Below, piece by piece: positions 34,287 through 43,408 of a stretch of DNA of 64,000 nucleotides. Numbering within the stretch: position 1 is the first letter of the stretch; the number at the start of each line of letters is the position of its first letter. The notes beneath the pieces are model-generated. The model made no database searches, was not told where the DNA came from, and saw only the letters and a program-made list of their open reading frames with translations. The DNA is from UBA12191 sp009937185. Its GTDB lineage: Bacteria > Planctomycetota > UBA8108 > UBA1146. The position numbers and the translations under genes were made by a program. The stretch is taken from positions 1-64,000 of the forward strand of contig CALJGL010000012.1 in assembly GCA_938075155.1 (NCBI GenBank), read 5' to 3'.

Positions 34287-35147
34287 TTGGATCGTTTGAA
34301 CACTGTTCTGATTCTCGGTGATCCCGGGAATGACTCAGGCCTGAATTATCTGAAGACGCTGATTCCTGTTTTTAAAGAAAATGGGATAGAAGCCCGTCTT
34401 GAGGAGATCTCCCTCAAAGACTCTTCGACTCCGGCACCTGAACTCGACGGAGTAGATCTGATCCTCGTCGCAGGTGGCGATGGGGCATTGATGTCTCTTC
34501 TAAGAATGTTGAATCATCCCGCTATCCCGGTTTATGGGATCAACTTTGGACGCGTTGGGTTCTTGATGAATCCTGCTCGCGAAGCACGTGAAGTTGTCGG
34601 TCAAATCATTTCCGGGAGTTGTGTTCAACAGCACTTACCTGTTCTGGAAGCGATATGGAAAACGACAACGGGTGAATCCGGATCTGCGGCGGGGGTCAAT
34701 GACGTCGTCCTCGAAAGAGCTTCGGGCCAAACGGTCCATCTTGATGTGTTTATTGATGGAGTACGCCTCAATGCATATTCGGGAGATGGAATGGTTGTGG
34801 CAACTCCAGCAGGATCGACCGCATATTCGCTAGCGGCTGGAGGTCCTGTTATCCATCCGGACGTGGTAGGAATATTGGCAACACCACTCAATGCTCATCG
34901 CCCGGTTCAATTCCATTCACTCCAGTTTCCGGTGGTATTACCCCTTGAGACAACGATTCGTCTCGTGGGTAAAGGCGTCGACAAGAGACCGATTCGATTG
35001 GTTGTCGACGGTGAAGCGAACATGGATATACAGGAATTGAGTGTCAGTGCTCGAGGAGATTTTGTGACTCTCCTGAGACTGGAAGGGTATCAATATGTGA
35101 AGGGGCTTGTCTCCCGGATCATTGGCGAAGTGGGTGACGACGTTTAG
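34287..35147 (+). CDS. nadK: NAD kinase
   Basis: The 286-residue enzyme makes NADP+ from NAD+ and ATP. The diagnostic GGDG motif is in ILVAGGDGALMS; GINFGRVGFL, the NE/D region VNDVVLERASG, and TPAGSTAYSLAAGGP are also present. TTG 34287 is preceded by AGGAGG with an 8-base gap, so a TTG start is well supported. Co-direction with UDP-sugar genes suggests one transcript but no functional link. Confidence 0.93.
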   Translation: MDRLNTVLILGDPGNDSGLNYLKTLIPVFKENGIEARLEEISLKDSSTPAPELDGVDLILVAGGDGALMSLLRMLNHPAIPVYGINFGRVGFLMNPAREAREVVGQIISGSCVQQHLPVLEAIWKTTTGESGSAAGVNDVVLERASGQTVHLDVFIDGVRLNAYSGDGMVVATPAGSTAYSLAAGGPVIHPDVVGILATPLNAHRPVQFHSLQFPVVLPLETTIRLVGKGVDKRPIRLVVDGEANMDIQELSVSARGDFVTLLRLEGYQYVKGLVSRIIGEVGDDV

Positions 35148-35197
35148 TTCGTTCATTTACCTTCTGAAAAGCACTCCTAATTCGTGATCGAGGAACC

Positions 35198-36769
35198 ATG
35201 CCATCTGAGTTTGAAGAGATATTCTCTCTGTTGGCAAATCAGCGGAAAAATAAACGAAGTCTGACTCTCTTGTTCAGTCGTATTCTCGATATCTTCAAGA
35301 CATTAAAAACTGCTGAACGTGCATTCCTCGTCAGTCTTCCCGATAGCGGAGATTACAGATTGTGGTGCTCTTCCGATGGCGGAGGACGACAAATCCCTGA
35401 CGCTGGAAGATCAATTTCCAATCACGCATTTATGACGGCATTGGAATCTGGGAAAGAAACTTTCTTCAAAGAAACTCAACTGGATCGCCGTTTCAGAACA
35501 AATGCAGAACATTCGGATGGCGCAAGAGTCCAATGGATCGAAGTGATTCCCGTGGGAGGGAAAGAACTGGCCACAGCTATCTATCTCGATTCGAGGTATG
35601 CCCGATCTGAATCAGATTTCTCTCTGACTGAGGGACATATGGGTCTTCTCGAATTGATTCAACTGTTAATGATTCAGGGGCAGCGCACAGATACACCAAA
35701 GGTAGGCGGCAAAAAGGATTCCACAGCAAAGATAGAGATGCCCGAAGTCAGCGAGAGCCAAAAGATTCCTCAGATCCCTGTCGGGGAGATTTGTAAGTTT
35801 GGATCTTTTTTGACTCGATCAGTGAGATTAGGGGAATCTCTTGAAGAGCTGAAGAAAATCACTGCTTCAAAGATCTCAGTGCTTCTTTCTGGTGAGAGCG
35901 GTACCGGAAAAGAACTGTTGGCTCAGACCATTCATGAAGAGAGCGGGAGAGTCGGGCAGTTTTTTACTCTTCATTGTGGTTCTGTGAATGAAACTCTTGC
36001 CGAAGTAGAGCTCTTCGGACATGAGAAGGGCGCATTTACGGATGCCGTAAAAGAGAGAAGAGGCATCGTTGAGGCAGCAGATAAAGGAACATTATTTCTA
36101 GATGCCATCGATGAAGCATCGCCAACCTTACAGGCGGTATTGCTCAGTTACTTGCAAACCGGACACTTTCGAAGAGTCGGAGGTGAGCAAGATAGGGAGA
36201 CAGATGTCAGAATATTGGCATCGATCACAGGAGCGAAGGCGAGTGAGTCGCTCAGAGATGATTTATTATATCGTCTCGCAGGATTCCAATTTCAACTCAC
36301 ACCTCTACGCGATCGCCCCGAAGATGTGCTGCTGATATTGGATTACCTTTTGGAATCTGACGGATATGTCGCCAATATTAAGCCGGAGATTCAAGCGTTA
36401 TTAATGACTCAACCGTGGCCTGGGAATGGTTGGCAGCTCAAGCATCTGGCGCGCCATATGGTGGCCAAGGATGACATGGAACTCTCAATGGAAACGCTCT
36501 CTTCGGTATTGGGTCCTCTTGATTTTGAAGAGGCCTCCGCGAGTGATCAGAGAACTGCACCTGTTGGAGAGTTGTTGGGCTTGGCGGAGAGAGAACTGAT
36601 TCTTAGGGCGTTGGAAGAAACCGCCGGCAATAAAACAGAGGCTTGTAAGAGATTGGGAATCTCTAGACGAACTTTATATCGTCGAATGGAGAAGCACGGC
36701 ATTGTTTCGAAAGATAATGTTTCGAAAGATAATGTTTCGAAAGAAGATCCACCGGTCCCGCTGGATTGA
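35198..36769 (+). CDS. Sigma-54-type Fis-family regulator with degenerate AAA+ motifs
   Basis: The 523-residue protein has an N-terminal GAF-like domain (about 10-165, AERAFLVSLPDSGDYRLWCSSDGGG), an AAA+ domain and a Fis HTH (NKTEACKRLGISRRTLYRRMEKHG). Walker A (GESGTGKELLAQ) is intact, but the L1 loop reads GAFTDA instead of GAFTGA and Walker B reads GTLFLDAIDEA, where the catalytic Glu after the Asp is Ala. By family knowledge these changes should impair sigma-54 contact and ATP hydrolysis, so it may be a sigma-54-independent or inactive paralogue of the activator at 24023. The C-terminal tail is a tandem repeat. The stop abuts the convergent E1-beta stop (TGATCA). Confidence 0.85.
   Translation: MPSEFEEIFSLLANQRKNKRSLTLLFSRILDIFKTLKTAERAFLVSLPDSGDYRLWCSSDGGGRQIPDAGRSISNHAFMTALESGKETFFKETQLDRRFRTNAEHSDGARVQWIEVIPVGGKELATAIYLDSRYARSESDFSLTEGHMGLLELIQLLMIQGQRTDTPKVGGKKDSTAKIEMPEVSESQKIPQIPVGEICKFGSFLTRSVRLGESLEELKKITASKISVLLSGESGTGKELLAQTIHEESGRVGQFFTLHCGSVNETLAEVELFGHEKGAFTDAVKERRGIVEAADKGTLFLDAIDEASPTLQAVLLSYLQTGHFRRVGGEQDRETDVRILASITGAKASESLRDDLLYRLAGFQFQLTPLRDRPEDVLLILDYLLESDGYVANIKPEIQALLMTQPWPGNGWQLKHLARHMVAKDDMELSMETLSSVLGPLDFEEASASDQRTAPVGELLGLAERELILRALEETAGNKTEACKRLGISRRTLYRRMEKHGIVSKDNVSKDNVSKEDPPVPLD
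36704..36748 (+). repeat. 15-bp tandem repeat in regulator 3' end
   Basis: Two exact copies of GTTTCGAAAGATAAT (36704-36718, 36719-36733) and a third partial copy (36734-36748) encode the pentapeptide VSKDN, VSKDN, VSKED in the tail after the HTH. The unit is a multiple of 3, so copy-number change keeps the frame. Confidence 0.85.
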
Positions 36770-37768
36770 TCAGGCGAGAACTTCTCGCCAACCGTCACAA
36801 ATCACATCCACGGAAGGAATTCTTGCGGCTTCCAAACCCTTATGGAAGGGTGAGGGACTGTCGGGGTATGTAATCCGTCGAATCGGTCCATCCAGATTCC
36901 AAATCGCCTCGTCGCTGATTCTGGCAGCCAGTTCTGCTCCGAACCCAGCAGTACGGGTCGCTTCATGAATAATGGCGGCGTGCTCTGTCTTCTCGATAGA
37001 TTTGAAAATCCCAGAAAGATCGAGAGGGGAAAGAACGGGTAGATCGATCACTTCGATTTCGATGCCTTCTTTTTCCATCACCTCAGCGGCCTCTAGAGCT
37101 CGGTGAGTCATCCAACCCCAAGAAACAGAAGTGAGATGGTGCCCTTCTCGACGAACATTGGCTTCGCCTTCGATTCGGTCAGGGATCTGCATCTCTTGGA
37201 GGTCAGAGCGTTCACGTCGGTAGAGGAACTTGTGCTCAAAGTAAATGACCGGATTGGGATCCTTGATGGCGGATCTCAAGAGTCGATATGCGTCGTCGGA
37301 GAATGCGGGGGCAACAACTTTGAGACCCGGTGAATGAAGGAACCAAGATTCAATATTTTGGGAGTGGAATGCACCAGCACCCATTCCTCCGCCACCCGGC
37401 ATTCGAATGACAAGCGGAACAGAGCATTCTGTGCGCCAGTACATCTTCGCTGCAACATTGACGAGTTGATTAAATCCACAGGTAACGAAGTCGGCAAACT
37501 GCATCTCTATGACGGGTCGTTGGCCAAGGATAGCCGCGCCCGTAGCGATTCCAACAGTGCCGCTTTCGGCAATGGGAGTGTTTCGAACACGGCGATCGCC
37601 AAACTCTTCTAGGAAGTCTCGAGTAATCTTGAAAGCTCCCCCGTGCCCCGCAATGTCTTGCCCCATCAGCATCACCGATGGGTCTTCTCTCATCTCATCT
37701 CGAAGTGCCAGGCTGAGGGCATCGATGTAGAGCAGGTTTTCTTCAAGAGTTTTTGATTCAGTTGGCAT
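36770..37768 (-). CDS. 2-oxoacid dehydrogenase E1 component, beta subunit
   Basis: The 332-residue protein is the beta subunit of a heterotetrameric thiamine-diphosphate E1 (pyruvate or branched-chain 2-oxoacid type): NTPIAESGTVGIATGAAILGQRPVIEMQFADF, MPGGGGMGAGAFHSQ, KVVAPAFSDDAYRLL and PNPVIYFEHKFLYR are hallmark segments. Its start overlaps the E1-alpha end by 11 bp. No E2 or E3 gene is adjacent, so the complex must be completed from elsewhere. The substrate (pyruvate, branched-chain oxoacid or acetoin) is unresolved. Confidence 0.9.
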   Translation of the reverse strand: MPTESKTLEENLLYIDALSLALRDEMREDPSVMLMGQDIAGHGGAFKITRDFLEEFGDRRVRNTPIAESGTVGIATGAAILGQRPVIEMQFADFVTCGFNQLVNVAAKMYWRTECSVPLVIRMPGGGGMGAGAFHSQNIESWFLHSPGLKVVAPAFSDDAYRLLRSAIKDPNPVIYFEHKFLYRRERSDLQEMQIPDRIEGEANVRREGHHLTSVSWGWMTHRALEAAEVMEKEGIEIEVIDLPVLSPLDLSGIFKSIEKTEHAAIIHEATRTAGFGAELAARISDEAIWNLDGPIRRITYPDSPSPFHKGLEAARIPSVDVICDGWREVLA

Positions 37769-38888
37769 ATGTATTCCGATCAGTATTGGGAGTCGGCTCG
37801 GGCATAGCCACGGCTTCGTCGACGACTTCCATAATCAGACTTGCACTACGTTCTTTGATCTCTTGGAGCCATGCTCTAGAGACAATCCCGGAGCTCAATA
37901 GGCGAGTCTCAATCAGATCCATAGGATCGTTGTCGAGGTATCCTTTGAGTTCGTCAGAGGGCACCTGGTTGAGGGAGTCGTCACCTTCGGAGTGTCCTCG
38001 ATGGCGACCGAGGTGGGCTTCTACCAACGTGGGACCTTCACCAGCACGTGCTCTTTTGACAGCCGTTTGCATGACTTTGAGCACTGCGAGTGGGTCGTTG
38101 CCATCGACTTCAACTCCCGGAATACCGTAACCCAGAGCCCTACTGGCCAAATTGTCACAGGCGTACTGTTGGGAGGTAGGAGTGGAGAATGCCCAGTGGT
38201 TATTCTCAATCACGAGGATGAACGGCAATTTCCATACTGCAGCGATGTTGAGGCCTTCATGGAAATCTCCTGTGGAGGTGGCTCCTTCACCGATGAAATT
38301 AATAGAGACCCTGTCGAGTCCTTGCTGTTGAAATGAAAGAGCAGCGCCGGCTGCAACGGGAATCATCGATCCGAGATGACTGATCATGCCAAGGTGGATC
38401 AGACCATGATCCGGTTCCATATGATTGTAGTGATATGATCTTTCATGCCCCCCCGAGAACCCATGTTCCCTTCCGAGCATTTGGCAAGCAAGTCGGAAGA
38501 GTCGATCACGAGAATCTCCCCCCAACGGCTGACGTACGAGCGACATCTTTTCGGGGAAGATGTCCGGGAACAATTCTTCAATGTTCACGTAATGTCGCAA
38601 GATAGCACCGACGTCTCTGTGGAGACTGACGAGTGCATCACCTTTTTCAATGGCACTACCGCATGCAACGGTTGTTGCTTCATTACCGACAGACGAATAC
38701 CACTTGGACAGTGCGCCAGTCTTGAACATCTTTTCGTATCGAAGGTCCCATTCGCGGGTCAGTCTCATGTAGGCGTGCAATTCTCTGAGCACGTGATCCG
38801 ACTCCGCTTGCTGCCACGCCGAGGGGGTGGGGGAGTTCATAGGCGCATGAGTATTGCTGGAGGGTGCGTTTGTTGATTCATCCATCAT
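37758..38888 (-). CDS. 2-oxoacid dehydrogenase E1 component, alpha subunit
   Basis: The 376-residue protein binds thiamine diphosphate and Mg(II): INFIGEGATSTGDFHEGLNIAAVW then LPFILVIENNHWAFSTP is the TPP motif (with GEG for the more common GDG). SSVGNEATTVACGSAIEKGD and HRGHSEGDDS, the phosphorylation-loop-like segment, are typical. An N-terminal 30-residue Ser/Pro/Asn-rich stretch is probably disordered. It is followed, in the same unit, by E1-beta and preceded by a membrane-anchored protein and a dockerin cytochrome. Confidence 0.9.
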   Translation of the reverse strand: MMDESTNAPSSNTHAPMNSPTPSAWQQAESDHVLRELHAYMRLTREWDLRYEKMFKTGALSKWYSSVGNEATTVACGSAIEKGDALVSLHRDVGAILRHYVNIEELFPDIFPEKMSLVRQPLGGDSRDRLFRLACQMLGREHGFSGGHERSYHYNHMEPDHGLIHLGMISHLGSMIPVAAGAALSFQQQGLDRVSINFIGEGATSTGDFHEGLNIAAVWKLPFILVIENNHWAFSTPTSQQYACDNLASRALGYGIPGVEVDGNDPLAVLKVMQTAVKRARAGEGPTLVEAHLGRHRGHSEGDDSLNQVPSDELKGYLDNDPMDLIETRLLSSGIVSRAWLQEIKERSASLIMEVVDEAVAMPEPTPNTDRNTYAN

Positions 38889-38900
38889 GCGGGGATGTTA

Positions 38901-39587
38901 TCAGCGACCTTCCTCTGTGACCACATCGTCTGAGGAAGGAGAGTTTAGAAACTTCAATTTTCCATGGCGATACGGGGCTAGAAGGGCGGAATCGTCTTTT
39001 TCCTGACCTTGCCAGAGTTTTTGGAATTTTGTGGGATCACCCAGCCAACGATTCTGAGATTTGCCGTCATACTTGACGAAGTGCTCGATTCTGGCTCGTT
39101 CTGGCCCTAGGTCGACGACAAGGGAAGCGGTGTCCTTCGATACGGGCTTCAATTGGAGCTGCTCTCCCTGCAGGAGCGATCCCACCATTTCTACCGGAAG
39201 TGTTCCCTTGGGGAGATTTCTCACAGAGAAGATCACTTGGGGAGATCGGTGCAACTCGACAGTTTCCTGTAGAAGAATTACTTTTTGGAGTCTCAGATCG
39301 TCCACTCTACCTGCCAGAAGTATGGGTGAGATTCCGGAAATGCCGGTCCACTCGACAGCGCCACAGATAAAGAGGCCCTTTTCGCCCTCGAAGTCTTGAA
39401 CAGGAAGACCTGCCACGATGACACCCGGTTTCAGATCTGAAATGGTAGCTGTGTCGATTTCAAGGATAAGGCCGGCCCATGGTGTTGTGTTACCAAAGTC
39501 TAATTTCCCTGTGGGCCAGATCTTCACGATGAGTGCCAGAAGTATGACCAGCGGTAACCATGTCCTGACGAATGTCCCTAGGGACAT
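38901..39587 (-). CDS. Hypothetical membrane-anchored protein
   Basis: The 228-residue protein has one N-terminal membrane helix (about 8-25, TWLPLVILLALIVKIWP), then a beta-rich extracytoplasmic region without recognised motifs (GVIVAGLPVQDFEG, ISPILLAGRVDDLRLQKVILL). Its 5' end overlaps the stop of the dockerin cytochrome by 10 bp, and the E1-alpha gene begins 12 bp after its stop, so it bridges a probable operon. Function unknown. Confidence 0.6.
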   Translation of the reverse strand: MSLGTFVRTWLPLVILLALIVKIWPTGKLDFGNTTPWAGLILEIDTATISDLKPGVIVAGLPVQDFEGEKGLFICGAVEWTGISGISPILLAGRVDDLRLQKVILLQETVELHRSPQVIFSVRNLPKGTLPVEMVGSLLQGEQLQLKPVSKDTASLVVDLGPERARIEHFVKYDGKSQNRWLGDPTKFQKLWQGQEKDDSALLAPYRHGKLKFLNSPSSDDVVTEEGR

Positions 39588-41527
39588 GGGTACTCATAGC
39601 AGCGAAGGAAGTCCGGAGTGGGGTCTGGGCCGCAGTCAGGCCAGGGCGCTGAAGGAGGAGCTCCACTTCCGAAGAGTGCGTTCAGTGTGAAGATCACGTC
39701 AGAGATATTGAGAGCGCTGTCGTCATTGCTGTCTCCGGCGATGGGGCAATAACCGAACTCGTCTCCAAGGAACAGCCAACCCAACAAGGTGATGGCATCG
39801 GAGAGGTCGATGGAATTGTCCAGATTGGAATCTCCGCGAATGAATGGCTCTAGTCCCAGTTCGAAACTTAAGGAGTCCATCAAGATGGGTGGACCCTTGT
39901 CTTGTTTGACCCATTGATCGTAGAGAATGTTACCGGCTTCATTGGTGACATTTTCGTCCTTTAGGAACTCGATGTATTCCTTGGAAGCTGTTTGATACCA
40001 AACATTGATATCGATCAAGAGAGCGTCAGTGGGAATGTCGTAGAAGGTATCATGCCAGTATTGCCCGTCAGGGTAGGAAATACCCACCGGTTCTGCCTGA
40101 ACCGACTCGAAGCCGGCATTCGTGAAGCCTCTCGGCGGGATCCGGTTGTCTTTGAAGATCTTGTTATTGAGGGCAAAGTGGAATGAGGGGCCTTCGGGTA
40201 ATCCGGCGAGTGTTGCTGAGCTGCTATCGAGTCCATGCTTCGCTTCGAAGACCGTCGTTGTTGAAGATTCAAGAATGGCCGTATTGAAATCGTAGGCCCC
40301 GTGGTGGGCGAGTGTTTCCCCAAATGGGCTTTTGAAATGAACCTCAATCCAAATGCGTCTTCCCTCGGGGTATCCGGTGGGAAGTTTGTGGCCGGATTGA
40401 TTGATCACCCTCACTTTGATTTGACCATTTTCAGTGGAGACCTCGAGATCGCTGGCAGACTGCAACATGTTTACGTTGCGAGCTTTAGCCAGAACGATTT
40501 GTGTGGGTTCCATGTATGCGGGTGTATCCCAAAGAAGGAAACTGGTATCCAAGTCATGAATCGCATCCAGGACCCAGGTTTGGGTTCCCATGAAGTAGTG
40601 TCGAGCGAGGTCTGGTCGAGATGGATATCCCATGTTGCAGCCGATGGAATTGGTACTCGGCATGTGGCAATCCTGACACGTACTCACGTTAGGATTGTTG
40701 CCTCCGAAACGGCCACCCATGTTGATGGGGCCTTGCGCAAAAGCACTTTGGCTCCATTCGCCGTAGGTCCGTTCCACCGGAAACTCATCTGCAGGATCGT
40801 GAGTGTCATGGGGTGCGTCAAAGGCATTTAGAACGAAGGATTCTCCGACTCTCTGGTAAGCAGGATTCGAGACATCATGACAGGTTCTACATAAGCGAGC
40901 AGAATGATGAAATTGGGACTGCATCGCGACATGAAATTGGAATCCACCCCCAAGGTTATAGGGTCCTCTTCTGTTGTCGGCAGGGTCGACAACGAACTGG
41001 CCTGTATGAGCGGCTTCTGGAACTTCTGCAAGATTGTTGAGGATTCCCAAATCGATAGAGGGGCTTTGACCGCTGACGTACTCCGGATCCACCATGCGGT
41101 GACAGAGTGTACATGTCACTCCATCGAAGTCATTGATACCGGAGAGATTGGAGCCGTCCGTAGGCGTGCTGTTTCCTGCTAACCATGCACCAGGGGCGTG
41201 ACATCTGAGGCACAGGTCTCCGGATTCAGCGGCGTCTTGGTTGGCAATAGCGAGGCATGCATGAAAGATGGGGTCTCTTCCTGCCTGCGCCATGATGCTG
41301 GTTTTCCAACTATCCACAGGAGAGTTTGAAAACGCGGAGTGACAAAGGTTGCAGGCACTTCCGGCAATGATGGGGTCCACAAGAACTCCGGGTTGTGTTC
41401 CGGGTTGGGCCCAATCTTGAAGGGTCGTAGGTATAGGAAGATTTTGAGCTTCCGCTGTGGAGGTGAGAGCGAAACATGCAAAGAATCCGGCAAGGAAAAT
41501 ACAAAGTTGTGAGAGTCGATGATTCAT
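39578..41527 (-). CDS. Exported multihaem cytochrome with C-terminal dockerin pair
   Basis: The 649-residue protein starts with a signal peptide (CIFLAGFFACFALTSTAEA). Five CxxCH motifs lie in the first 270 residues (CNLCH, CLRCH, CTLCH, CRTCH, CQDCH), so about five c-type haems are expected. The middle is beta-rich (LPTGYPEGRRIWIEVHFKSP). The last 80 residues hold a tandem dockerin-type calcium-binding pair (RGDSNLDNSIDLSDAITLLGWLF and GDSNDDSALNISDVIFTLNALF, split) and a Cys-rich end CGPDPT...CYEYPCP. Dockerins in planctomycete exported proteins are thought to help anchoring or secretion. Co-occurrence with haem domains suggests cell-surface electron transfer. Confidence 0.85.
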   Translation of the reverse strand: MNHRLSQLCIFLAGFFACFALTSTAEAQNLPIPTTLQDWAQPGTQPGVLVDPIIAGSACNLCHSAFSNSPVDSWKTSIMAQAGRDPIFHACLAIANQDAAESGDLCLRCHAPGAWLAGNSTPTDGSNLSGINDFDGVTCTLCHRMVDPEYVSGQSPSIDLGILNNLAEVPEAAHTGQFVVDPADNRRGPYNLGGGFQFHVAMQSQFHHSARLCRTCHDVSNPAYQRVGESFVLNAFDAPHDTHDPADEFPVERTYGEWSQSAFAQGPINMGGRFGGNNPNVSTCQDCHMPSTNSIGCNMGYPSRPDLARHYFMGTQTWVLDAIHDLDTSFLLWDTPAYMEPTQIVLAKARNVNMLQSASDLEVSTENGQIKVRVINQSGHKLPTGYPEGRRIWIEVHFKSPFGETLAHHGAYDFNTAILESSTTTVFEAKHGLDSSSATLAGLPEGPSFHFALNNKIFKDNRIPPRGFTNAGFESVQAEPVGISYPDGQYWHDTFYDIPTDALLIDINVWYQTASKEYIEFLKDENVTNEAGNILYDQWVKQDKGPPILMDSLSFELGLEPFIRGDSNLDNSIDLSDAITLLGWLFLGDEFGYCPIAGDSNDDSALNISDVIFTLNALFGSGAPPSAPWPDCGPDPTPDFLRCYEYPCP

Positions 41528-41684
41528 AGTTTTCCCCAGAGCAAAAACGGCTCGATACCTAAAAACAGCAGACCAAATTCACTGAAACTTTACCCCTAAA
41601 GCATACCATAATTTCCAAGATTTCCCACATGAGTGGGAACTTATGAAAGCTCTGTATGGACGGATTGATCCAGAATTCTGCTCT

Positions 41685-42746
41685 TTAGAGCCATCCTTCG
41701 GATTTGAGTAGTTGGCGCATTTCTTCGGTATTCAGTTGTTCAGAAGTATCGCTTCGAAGCTGGAATTCGTCGTTTACGGGGATTCCTAAACCAGCAGGTG
41801 GCGGGGAATCAGAATGGACCACGAGATGGGTCTCATGATCTCTCAGTCGTGTTCTTTCATGAATTGAAGTGAGGGCTTCGTGTTGTTTTTCACCCAAGCG
41901 GGGGCCCATCACTTCTTGAGGCGCTTCGTGTGAAATGGCCTCTGCGAGAACATCAATTCGGCATGCCGGTGACTTTGGAACGTGAATCTCGCCCCCATGA
42001 CTCGTATGGAGACATCGATGGAAGGCATCGATGAGGTCTTGTTCCCCAATCCAGAATCGGGTCATTGCTGGAGAGGTCAGTGTCATGACCCCATTTCGAG
42101 CTTGTTGGATAAACAGTGGAATAACGCTTCCCTTGCTCCCCATCAAATTTCCATGCCGAATCACATCAAATCGGGGACCCACTGGATTTTCCCTATTGGA
42201 CTGGATCAGTTCCATTTCCATGAGAAATTTGGTGTTGCCGTAGACGTTGATAGGGTCGACAGCCTTATCCGTAGAATTGGCAATGACTCTCTGGACTCCA
42301 CATTCTCTGGCGACGGAGATGATGTTTCGTGTGCCGACGACATTTGTTTTATGAGCCTCGATGGGATTGAGTTCCACGATATGAACGTGCTTCATAGCAG
42401 CAGTATGAAAAACGAGCGAAACGCCCTGCATGGCTTCTTTGAGACGTTCAAGGTCTCTTACGTCACCGATCATTGATTTCACTCTTGAGGAATCCACCAA
42501 GTCGTCGAGGAGGAACTCATGGTGCTTCTGCTCGTCACGAGAATAAACAATGATTTCAGAAGCGGTCGTCTCATTTTGAAGCCAGCGGACCAGAGCTCTG
42601 CCGGTGGATCCCGTTCCGCCTGTGACCAAGACTTTTTTATTCAGGAGTTCCTTTGGCAATTCTCGGGGATTTCCCCTGGGGAAGTCCCTGATATGGTGGG
42701 AGGCATCACCTTTATGACCAGAATCTGGAGAGTGGGCGCTGGACAC
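41685..42746 (-). CDS. Polysaccharide biosynthesis dehydratase/epimerase (CapD/FlaA1-like)
   Basis: The 353-residue extended SDR has the NAD(P) motif VTGGTGSTGRALVRWL, then MIGDVRDLERLKEAM, FHTAAMKHVHIVELNP (the HTAAMKHVP-like block of UDP-GlcNAc 4,6-dehydratases), and STDKAVDPINVYGNTKFLMEM with the YxxxK. The substrate is probably a UDP-N-acetyl-hexosamine. A 35-residue N-terminal extension precedes the fold. The start GTG 42746 has no clear ribosome binding site, so a downstream start is possible. Confidence 0.82.
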   Translation of the reverse strand: MSSAHSPDSGHKGDASHHIRDFPRGNPRELPKELLNKKVLVTGGTGSTGRALVRWLQNETTASEIIVYSRDEQKHHEFLLDDLVDSSRVKSMIGDVRDLERLKEAMQGVSLVFHTAAMKHVHIVELNPIEAHKTNVVGTRNIISVARECGVQRVIANSTDKAVDPINVYGNTKFLMEMELIQSNRENPVGPRFDVIRHGNLMGSKGSVIPLFIQQARNGVMTLTSPAMTRFWIGEQDLIDAFHRCLHTSHGGEIHVPKSPACRIDVLAEAISHEAPQEVMGPRLGEKQHEALTSIHERTRLRDHETHLVVHSDSPPPAGLGIPVNDEFQLRSDTSEQLNTEEMRQLLKSEGWL

Positions 42747-42966
42747 GGGTGTTGACCCCTTTCAGGCACAAAACCGACGCAGGCCAGTGTGCCCCCCCTA
42801 GAGGCGGGTCACAACAGAACCGTGCTGGAGACAAGGGAACTTGAGGTCACTCTAGGAAACCTGAACCGTTTCCCTTGACGTTTACACCCCCGGATGGTCC
42901 CATCCTTGGCTACGCTGGAAGGGGCCTTAGTGGACCTGACCCTTGATCGTGGAAGCGGAGAGAATC

Positions 42967-43143
42967 GTGGCAAAGAAAATAAACACCGAGTACGTCTGGC
43001 TTCAGTGCACGGAAACCGGTGATCTCAACTACAGAACTTCCATCAACGCTAAGGGGGGAATCCCCGAGAAGTTGAAGGAAGGTCTTAAGAAATACTCACC
43101 TCGCCTGCGTAAGCACACCGTGCACAAGGTGAAGCGTAAGTAA
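42967..43143 (+). CDS. rpmG: 50S ribosomal protein L33
   Basis: The 58-residue basic protein matches bacterial L33: VWLQCTETGDLNYRTSINAKGG then KLKEGLKKYSPRLRKHTVHKVKRK. Only one of the four zinc-ribbon cysteines remains, so it is the zinc-free (C-minus) type. GTG 42967 is chosen (GGAG shortly upstream); the frame extends to 42943. It stands alone, not beside secE/nusG or a tRNA gene, and is followed by a strong terminator. Confidence 0.9.
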   Translation: MAKKINTEYVWLQCTETGDLNYRTSINAKGGIPEKLKEGLKKYSPRLRKHTVHKVKRK

Positions 43144-43204
43144 GAGATCTCTGCTGATGAGTCCACTCGGGTGGATATCTGCAGTGAATTTCCCTCAAAA
43201 TATG

Positions 43205-43241
43205 AATCGACCGGGCATGACATGTCCGGTCGATTTTTTTT
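43205..43241 (+). terminator. Intrinsic terminator after rpmG
   Basis: AATCGACCGG (43205-43214) pairs perfectly with CCGGTCGATT (43226-43235), with a further GCATG/CATGT match in the loop, followed by a run of eight T residues ending at 43241. It lies about 60 bp after the rpmG stop. Confidence 0.92.
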
Positions 43242-43408
43242 ACGTCCGTGGTCGATCTCTTTGCATGCGGAAAAAATGAAAAGTATTCAGGAGTGATCCG
43301 CCTCATTTCTGGTCGATTTTTTGTGATCATGCTTCCTTCCTGATCCACGCTGATTTCACATTGGATACGATAGTCATCGTCTTAGTAATAGATGATGAGG
43401 AGAGAGTG

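Noticed and set aside
42747..42942. tRNA gene before rpmG, a common arrangement
   Set aside because: No cloverleaf or T-loop sequence could be found; no tRNA was recognised anywhere in the window.
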